Assembly: GCA_045604285.1 (NCBI GenBank)
Contig: JAZUNS010000098.1
Location: 1-12,830, forward strand
From: SIG636 sp045604285
GTDB taxonomy: Bacteria; Bacillota; Clostridia; Oscillospirales; CAG-382
Direction: 5' to 3'
DNA length: 12,830 bases
Positions 1 through 4,600 of the stretch are shown one piece after another (position 1 is the stretch's first letter; every line of letters begins with the position of its first letter). The notes below the pieces were generated by a model. That model was given only the letters and a program-made list of their open reading frames with translations, did no database searches and had not been told where the DNA came from. The position numbers were made by a program, and so were the translations under genes.

Positions 1-135
1 CCCGAGACCACCGAGTCTGAACCCGAAGCGCCCGAGACCACCGAGTCTGAACCCGAAGCGCCCGAGACCACCGAGTCTGAACCCGAAGCGCCCGAGACTA
101 CCGAGTCTGAACCCGAAGCGCCCGAGACTACCGAG
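1..135 (+). repeat. 30-bp in-frame tandem repeat (minisatellite)
   Basis: Three identical 30-bp copies (1-30, 31-60, 61-90) are followed by a fourth (91-120) with a single synonymous change (ACC to ACT) and half of a fifth (121-135) that keeps the ACT variant before diverging. Each copy codes for ten residues rich in Glu, Pro and Thr. The array runs off the left edge, so the true copy number is unknown. Near-identity at the DNA level points to recent expansion by slippage or unequal exchange; the unit is a multiple of three, so changes in copy number alter linker length without a frameshift. Confidence 0.95.
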
Positions 136-855
136 CCCGAGGAAAGCAGCGAAGAGATAACCGAGCCCGAATCCTCCGAGGAAAGCTCCGAGCCGGAAAT
201 ATCCCTGCCCGAGTACACCGAGGACGGCACCAGAATATATCGAATAAAGACCTTTGCCACCGTTGACGCCATAGATTGGGCAATGGTACCCAAGGCGGCA
301 ATCGACACCTACAAGTGGGTAAACAGCGTAACCTACGAAGCTTACGCTCAGCTTGTATACGTAAAGGATTGGGGCTTTATCTGCCAAATGACCTGCATGG
401 AAACCAACCCACCTGCAAAGTATACGCAGTTTGGCGACCCCGTATACCTTGATAGCTGCATGGAATTTTTTGCGGCATGGGATAACGCAAGATACATCAA
501 TATCGAGACCAACTCTATAGGCGCAATGGTTTGTCAGTTTGGTGCAACCAAGGCAAACCGCCGCCCCGCCACGGACTTTTTGCCCCTTGGCGATATGTTC
601 AAGACCAACCCCAACGTTCAGTCGGACAGATGGACCCTTACTATAGAGCTTCCCCTTGAAAAGCTGCAAAAGTTTTACGGCAGCAGCCTTAATGCCGATA
701 CCTTTGTTTCCGGCTACAGCTTCAAGGGCAATTTCTACAAGATAGGCAGCAACCCCTACACGGGCGTAAGACATTACGGTATGTGGAACGTGGTTGGCAC
801 CTCAAGCCCGGATTTCCACCGCCCCGAATATTTCGGAATATTTATTATGGAGTAA
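1..855 (+). CDS. Secreted/surface protein with acidic tandem-repeat linker and CBM9-like domain (5' partial)
   Basis: The reading frame is open from the first base to the TAA at 853-855, so the start, and probably a signal peptide, lies upstream; 284 residues are visible. Residues 1-40 are four copies of a ten-residue acidic repeat (PETTESEPEA), followed by a Ser/Glu/Pro-rich stretch to about residue 70, a typical flexible extracellular linker. Residues about 75-284 resemble the CBM9-like (carbohydrate-binding family 9-like) fold of secreted Firmicute proteins: DSCMEFF at 152-158, YINIETNSIG at 165-174, WTLTIELPLE at 211-220, GNFYKIG at 243-249 and the characteristic FHRPEYFG close to the C-terminus (273-280). 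The likely role is binding carbohydrate at the cell surface or serving as an accessory module; no catalytic motif is visible. The next gene starts 7 bp after its stop. The family call rests on recognised motifs, not a search; the upstream domains are unknown. Confidence 0.75.
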   Translation, partial: PETTESEPEAPETTESEPEAPETTESEPEAPETTESEPEAPETTEPEESSEEITEPESSEESSEPEISLPEYTEDGTRIYRIKTFATVDAIDWAMVPKAAIDTYKWVNSVTYEAYAQLVYVKDWGFICQMTCMETNPPAKYTQFGDPVYLDSCMEFFAAWDNARYINIETNSIGAMVCQFGATKANRRPATDFLPLGDMFKTNPNVQSDRWTLTIELPLEKLQKFYGSSLNADTFVSGYSFKGNFYKIGSNPYTGVRHYGMWNVVGTSSPDFHRPEYFGIFIME

Positions 856-862
856 GCAAGGT

Positions 863-1984
863 ATGGAATACAGAAAATTGCCCCGTGGGGCAGCCCACGA
901 AAGCTTTAGCGTACTTGGACTTGGCATGGGCGGCATTCAGCACACCCCCGCCGAGGAGATAGAAGCAATAATCAGCAAGGCTATAGACCACGGCATAAAT
1001 TTTTTTGACCTTTGCGCCGGCGGTGCGGTTTATAAGCCCTTCGGCAAGGCTATGGCAGGCAGACGCCACAAGGTGTTTTTGCAAATGCATTTCGGTGCCG
1101 TTTATGACGAGCAAGGCGAATACGGCTGGAGCCGTGACCTGCAGACCATTAAGGACACCTTCCTGTGGGAGCTTAAAACCCTTGGCACCGATTATACGGA
1201 TTTTGGCTTTTTGCACTGCGTGGACGAGGACGAGGACTTTGACGCCCTTACAAACGGCGGCATTCTTGACTATATTAAAGAGCTGAAAGCCCGTGGTGTT
1301 GTCCGCCACATAGGCTTTTCATCCCACACGCCCAAGGTGGCAAACCGCATACTTGATACGGGCGTTGCCGATATGATGATGTTTTCCATCAACCCCGCCT
1401 ACGATTTTGAAAAAGGTGACGAGTACGGCATAGGCACCGTAAACGAAAGGTTTGACCTGTTCCGCCGCTGCCGCCGTGAAGGAGTGGGCATAAGCGTTAT
1501 GAAGCCCTTTTTTGCGGGGCAGCTCCTTTCGGCAAGTCAATCGCCCTTTGGGGTGGCACTTACCCACAGCCAGTGCCTGCAGTATGCCCTTGACCGCCCC
1601 GGCGTGCTTGTTGCCGTGCCCGGTGTTCAAACTATGGAGCATTTGGATACCCTGCTTAAATTTTTAGACGCTACCGAAGCGGAGAAGGATTATTCCGTCA
1701 TCGGCACCTTTGCCGCCGAATCCGTAACCGGCACCTGCGTGTACTGCAACCATTGTCAGCCCTGCCCTGCGGGTATAGATATCGGGCTTGTAAACAAGTA
1801 TTACGACCTTGCCCTGGCAGGCGACACCATCGCCGCCAACCATTACACCAAGCTTTCCGTTAATGCCGATGCCTGCCTGCATTGCGGCCATTGCGAGGGT
1901 AGATGCCCCTTCTCCGTAAAGCAGGAAAGCCGCATGGACGAGATAGCCACTTACTTCAACGCCATGGGGGAGGGCAAGGTATGA
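863..1984 (+). CDS. Aldo/keto reductase with C-terminal ferredoxin-like Fe-S domain
   Basis: A 373-residue cytoplasmic oxidoreductase. Residues about 1-285 form an aldo/keto reductase barrel, and residues 292-349 a bacterial ferredoxin-like region with two Cys clusters (C292, C295, C298, C301-Pro and C338, C341, C344, C348-Pro), which suggests two 4Fe-4S clusters. Of the classical AKR tetrad, D49, Y57 and H118 can be placed, but the usual Lys is aligned with H76 in FLQMH. From memory, a related FLQGH motif is common in this Fe-S AKR subfamily, so electrons may pass through the clusters and the chemistry may differ from NADPH-dependent carbonyl reduction. The substrate is unknown. Start choice: ATG 863 follows a GGAG (849-852) placed 10 nt upstream inside the end of the previous gene; an in-frame TTG at 794 would overlap that gene by 62 bp and is rejected. 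The TGA overlaps the ATG of the Nudix gene. Confidence 0.88.
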   Translation: MEYRKLPRGAAHESFSVLGLGMGGIQHTPAEEIEAIISKAIDHGINFFDLCAGGAVYKPFGKAMAGRRHKVFLQMHFGAVYDEQGEYGWSRDLQTIKDTFLWELKTLGTDYTDFGFLHCVDEDEDFDALTNGGILDYIKELKARGVVRHIGFSSHTPKVANRILDTGVADMMMFSINPAYDFEKGDEYGIGTVNERFDLFRRCRREGVGISVMKPFFAGQLLSASQSPFGVALTHSQCLQYALDRPGVLVAVPGVQTMEHLDTLLKFLDATEAEKDYSVIGTFAAESVTGTCVYCNHCQPCPAGIDIGLVNKYYDLALAGDTIAANHYTKLSVNADACLHCGHCEGRCPFSVKQESRMDEIATYFNAMGEGKV

Positions 1985-2397
1985 CCGTTGTAGTTGCCGC
2001 CCTTATCTGGCAGAAAGAGCGTTTTATGATATGTCAACGGCCTGCCCACAAGGCACGGGGACTGCTTTGGGAGTTTGTTGGCGGCAAGGTAGAGCCGGGC
2101 GAAACTCCCGAGCAAGCCCTTACCCGTGAGTGCAAAGAGGAGCTTGACGTTACCGTAAAGGCAGACGGGCTGTTTATGGAGCTTGTCCACGAGTATCCCG
2201 ACCTTACCGTGGATCTAAAGCTGTATAACGCCCATATAACCGAGGGTACGCCTAAAATGCTGGAGCATAACGATATCCAATGGATAACGCCTGCAGAGAT
2301 AGGCAAATACGATTTTTGCCCTGCGGATGGGGAAATTTTAATTAAAATAGCCGATACCTTCGGCGGAGGAAAAACAAATGAAACAAAAAACCATTGA
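1981..2397 (+). CDS. Nudix hydrolase, MutT-like (8-oxo-dGTP diphosphatase candidate)
   Basis: A 138-residue cytoplasmic Nudix protein, a normal single-domain length. The Nudix box is complete at residues 35-57: G35, E41, R49-E50, E53-E54, with Asp56 in place of the usual Gly, a change seen in some MutT-like proteins. The preceding LLWEFVGGKVE resembles the MutT signature, so pyrophosphohydrolysis of an oxidised nucleotide such as 8-oxo-dGTP is the best guess; other nucleotide substrates cannot be excluded. Start choice: ATG 1981 lies in an ATGA overlap with the AKR stop, which implies translational coupling. An upstream in-frame start at 1903 would lie wholly inside the AKR Fe-S region and give a non-Nudix extension. 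The last 20 bp overlap the next gene. Confidence 0.88.
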   Translation: MTVVVAALIWQKERFMICQRPAHKARGLLWEFVGGKVEPGETPEQALTRECKEELDVTVKADGLFMELVHEYPDLTVDLKLYNAHITEGTPKMLEHNDIQWITPAEIGKYDFCPADGEILIKIADTFGGGKTNETKNH

Positions 2398-2860
2398 TTT
2401 TTTAAAGGAACAGGGCATATCCTTTGAAATAACCGAGCATCCCCCCGTTTATACCATGGAGGACATGGAGCAGCTTGGGCTTTTGCAAATGGGTACCGTT
2501 TGCAAAAATCTGTTTATCAGGGATGCCAAGGGTAAAAGACATTTTCTTATTACCGCCCATAACGATACCAAAATCAACCTTAAAGAGCTGGGCGAGACCC
2601 TCTCGGCAGGCAGGGTAAGCTTTGCCTCTGCCGAAAGGCTTGCAAAGTATCTGGGCGTAACGGCGGGCTGCGTATCGCCCCTTGGGGTTATAAACGATGC
2701 CGACCACGCCGTAACCGTGGTGTTTGACCAAAAACTTTTGGGCAACCCCCGCCTGGGTGTCCATCCCAACGACCACAGCGCAACGGTTTGGGTAAGCTTT
2801 GACGACCTTGCGGAAATCATCAAAAAGCAGGGCAACGAGGTCATCACCGTAAAGCTTTAA
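2378..2860 (+). CDS. Prolyl-tRNA deacylase, PrdX/ProX type (YbaK/aminoacyl-tRNA editing domain)
   Basis: A 160-residue stand-alone editing domain of the YbaK/PrdX family. Known members hydrolyse mischarged Ala-tRNA(Pro) (or Cys-tRNA) in trans, backing up prolyl-tRNA synthetases. Visible family features are the N-terminal EHPPVYT (20-26), CKNLFIRD (42-49) with the conserved Lys43, GVIND (103-107) and the C-terminal GVHPNDHSATV (127-137). The length matches single-domain PrdX proteins. ATG 2378 has a strong ribosome binding site (GGAGG inside GGCGGAGGAAA, about 8 nt upstream) within the end of the Nudix gene, which it overlaps by 20 bp. Together with the AKR and Nudix genes it forms a tight operon of redox and macromolecule quality-control functions. 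Which amino acid it edits cannot be read from the sequence. Confidence 0.88.
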   Translation: MKQKTIDFLKEQGISFEITEHPPVYTMEDMEQLGLLQMGTVCKNLFIRDAKGKRHFLITAHNDTKINLKELGETLSAGRVSFASAERLAKYLGVTAGCVSPLGVINDADHAVTVVFDQKLLGNPRLGVHPNDHSATVWVSFDDLAEIIKKQGNEVITVKL

Positions 2861-2877
2861 AAAAGGGGCAATTTAAA

Positions 2878-2991
2878 ATGACCGCACTTAAAATTGCGCT
2901 GTTGCAAATAGCGCCCACGGGGCGTATTACGGGCAATCCGGAAAAAGCCGTGGCAGAGCCGTTTATCAGGCGAGAGTACAGACATAAATAA
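2878..2991 (+). pseudogene. Remnant of a carbon-nitrogen hydrolase (nitrilase family) gene, internally deleted
   Basis: A 37-codon frame begins 17 bp after the deacylase stop, with an AGGGG-like ribosome binding site upstream. Its first 24 residues (LKIALLQIAPTG, then GNPEKA) look like the N-terminus of the carbon-nitrogen hydrolase superfamily, where the first beta strand and an N-x-EK helix start occur. The sequence then passes straight into VAEPFIRREYR and a stop; this may be the last residues of the same family, but I am less sure of that. Roughly 230 or more residues, including the whole Glu-Lys-Cys catalytic core, are absent. The simplest reading is an in-frame internal deletion of a fourth operon gene. 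It could still be translated as a short peptide, but enzymatic function is impossible. Confidence 0.6.
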
Positions 2992-3027
2992 AAACGGAAA
3001 ACCACGGCTTTTAATATTTCCCGTTTT
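2943..3027 (+). terminator. Probable operon terminator with competing hairpins
   Basis: A perfect 11-bp inverted repeat (AAAAGCCGTGG at 2943-2953, CCACGGCTTTT at 3002-3012) encloses a second stem (CCGTTT 2959-2964 with AAACGG 2992-2997) and ends in a T run. A separate hairpin can form from AAAACGGAAA (2991-3000) and TTTCCCGTTTT (3017-3027) with one bulge. The two structures share 2991-3012 and exclude each other. The site lies between the operon end and the promoter at 3032-3060, so termination is the likeliest role. The left arm falls inside the remnant frame. Confidence 0.5.
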
Positions 3028-3031
3028 GGGG

Positions 3032-3060
3032 TTGAAATTTATCTGCAAATTTTGTATAAT
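3032..3060 (+). promoter_or_regulatory. Sigma-A-type promoter of the repeat-deacetylase gene
   Basis: TTGAAA (3032-3037), a 17-bp spacer and TATAAT (3055-3060) give a near-consensus promoter. The perfect 8-bp palindrome GTGTACAC (3061-3068) follows immediately, where transcription should begin, and could be an operator; that part is a guess. Confidence 0.8.
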
Positions 3061-3089
3061 GTGTACACCATAAGAAAAGGGGTGTGTAT

Positions 3090-4544
3090 GTGAATAAAAA
3101 AGTATTAATTTCAGTTTTAGCGGCACTTGCGGTCGTTATAGTGCTGGGCGTTGTCCTTATCAGCCTGCAGTGCGATCATGAATGGGTCGCTGCAACCTGC
3201 ACGGAAGCGGAAACCTGCGCCCTTTGCGGTGAGACTAAAGCAAGTGCGTTGGGCCATACGTGGACCGAAGCAACCTGCACCGCCCCCAAGACCTGCTCTG
3301 CTTGCAAGCTTACAGAGGGCAACGCACTCGGCCATAATTGGCAGGGCGGCTCTTGTACCGAAAGCGAAACCTGCACCGTTTGCGGTGCGTCCTCGGGCAA
3401 AACTCCTACCCATACCTGGATGGAAGCCACCTGCAGCGCTCCCAAAACCTGCACCGTGTGCGGCGCTACCGAGGGGCAAGCTACCGACCATGATTTTGCG
3501 CCCGCCACTTGCCAGGCGCCCCGCACCTGCAAAACCTGCGGTTTAACTCAGGGCGAGATTTCCGACCATATTTGGGACGATGCCACCTGTTCCGCACCTA
3601 AAACCTGCCAGATCTGTAAAAAGACCGAGGGCGAGGCGTTGGAGCATAATTGGAAAGACGCCACTTGCCAGGCGCCCCGTACCTGCACCTACTGCGGCTT
3701 GACCGAGGGTGAGGCAACCAACCATCAATGGCAGAAAAACGATTGCACCGTTCCCAAGACCTGCACCGTTTGCGGCGCAACCGAGGGCGGCACCACCGAG
3801 CACATTTGGAAAGCGGCTACCTGCGTTGCACCCATGACCTGCACCGTTTGCGGCAAGGTTTCCGGCACGGCGTTGGGGCATAACTTCGTTTCCACCGATG
3901 GGGGCGAAAAGACCTGCACCGTCTGCAACGAAACCATGAAAAACAAGTGCATTGCCCTTACTATTGACGACGGCCCCTCCGGTGCTATAACCCAAAGGCT
4001 GTTGGAAGGCTTGGAGGCACGCGGGGCAAAGGCTACGTTCTTTATATGCGGCTATCGCATTGACGATTTCCCCTCCTACCCCCAAAAGATTTTGGATTAC
4101 GGCCACGAAATAGGCCTGCATACCGATAACCACGCTACCCTTACAAAGCTTGATTATAACGGCATTTACAAAGAGCTGCACGATATGTACAGCCAGCTTC
4201 CCGCCGATTATAACGTGCGCTTGATGCGTCCCCCCGGAGGAGCTTATAACGATACGGTTAAGCAGGTTTGCGGTGATTTGGGTCTTTCCATCATGCTGTG
4301 GTCATTGGATACCAAGGACTGGCAAACCAACGACGTGGATACCATCGTTCAGCGTGTTATTGACGGCGCCCACGATGGCGGTGTGATTTTGATGCACGAT
4401 TTAAAATCCAGCAGTGTTGAAGCCGCACTTAAGGCGGTTGACGCTTTGCAGGACATGGGCTATGAATTCGTAACGGTTTCCGAGCTGGCGGCTATCCAGG
4501 GCAACCCCTTGGAGGCAGGCAAGGTTTATACCTCGATTTCTTAA
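3090..4544 (+). CDS. Exported polysaccharide deacetylase (NodB domain) with Cys-rich repeat array
   Basis: A 484-residue surface protein. Residues 1-27 form a signal peptide or N-terminal anchor (NKK then a long hydrophobic run). Residues 30-281 are nine 26-residue repeats plus a shortened tenth, consensus H-x-W-x5-C-x5-C-x2-C-G. Residues 286-484 carry a NodB deacetylase domain with all five motifs: TIDDGPS (D293, D294), HTDNH (H344, H348), RPPGGAYN (from R380), DTKDW (407-411) and LMHD (H436, D437). The Asp-His-His metal site is intact, so it should be active, probably removing N-acetyl groups from peptidoglycan or another glycan outside the cell. Start choice: GTG 3090 is 7 nt after AAAAGGGG; GTG 3084 is too close to that site, and ATG 3088 is out of frame and followed at once by TGA. 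It is monocistronic, with its own promoter and terminator. Confidence 0.88.
   Translation: MNKKVLISVLAALAVVIVLGVVLISLQCDHEWVAATCTEAETCALCGETKASALGHTWTEATCTAPKTCSACKLTEGNALGHNWQGGSCTESETCTVCGASSGKTPTHTWMEATCSAPKTCTVCGATEGQATDHDFAPATCQAPRTCKTCGLTQGEISDHIWDDATCSAPKTCQICKKTEGEALEHNWKDATCQAPRTCTYCGLTEGEATNHQWQKNDCTVPKTCTVCGATEGGTTEHIWKAATCVAPMTCTVCGKVSGTALGHNFVSTDGGEKTCTVCNETMKNKCIALTIDDGPSGAITQRLLEGLEARGAKATFFICGYRIDDFPSYPQKILDYGHEIGLHTDNHATLTKLDYNGIYKELHDMYSQLPADYNVRLMRPPGGAYNDTVKQVCGDLGLSIMLWSLDTKDWQTNDVDTIVQRVIDGAHDGGVILMHDLKSSSVEAALKAVDALQDMGYEFVTVSELAAIQGNPLEAGKVYTSIS
3177..3932 (+). repeat. 78-bp coding repeat array, nine full units and one partial
   Basis: Each 26-residue unit starts with H-x-W or H-x-F and carries three Cys in a C-x5-C-x2-C arrangement, except the last, shortened unit, which keeps only C-x2-C. 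The spacing is exact across nine units. Three Cys plus one His per unit would suit metal binding or a ladder of disulfides; similar Cys/His/Trp repeats occur in surface proteins of gut Clostridia, but I know no assigned function. Units 5 and 7 share an identical 20-bp block (3504-3523 and 3660-3679) exactly two units apart. Confidence 0.9.
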
Positions 4545-4559
4545 GTTAGGTTAAAAGAG

Positions 4560-4590
4560 AAAAACTACGATGAATTTCATCGTGGTTTTT
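4560..4590. terminator. Bidirectional rho-independent terminator between convergent genes
   Basis: AAAAACTACGATGAA (4560-4574) pairs with TTCATCGTGGTTTTT (4576-4590) with a single G-T wobble. The A run on one side and T run on the other make it work in both directions. It ends the deacetylase gene (stop at 4544) and the CotH-like gene on the minus strand (stop at 4601). Confidence 0.92.
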
Positions 4591-4600
4591 GTTTGTCCTT

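Noticed and set aside
1..135. CRISPR-like direct repeats of 30 bp
   Set aside because: The copies are directly adjacent with no spacers and sit in frame in an open reading frame; it is a coding tandem repeat.
794..862. Longer aldo/keto reductase starting at TTG 794
   Set aside because: It would overlap the preceding gene by 62 bp in another frame; ATG 863 has its own GGAG and begins the recognisable AKR domain.
3117..3546. Cys-poor Ala/Pro-rich frames on both strands inside the deacetylase gene
   Set aside because: They mirror the 78-bp coding repeat in other frames and have no start signals.
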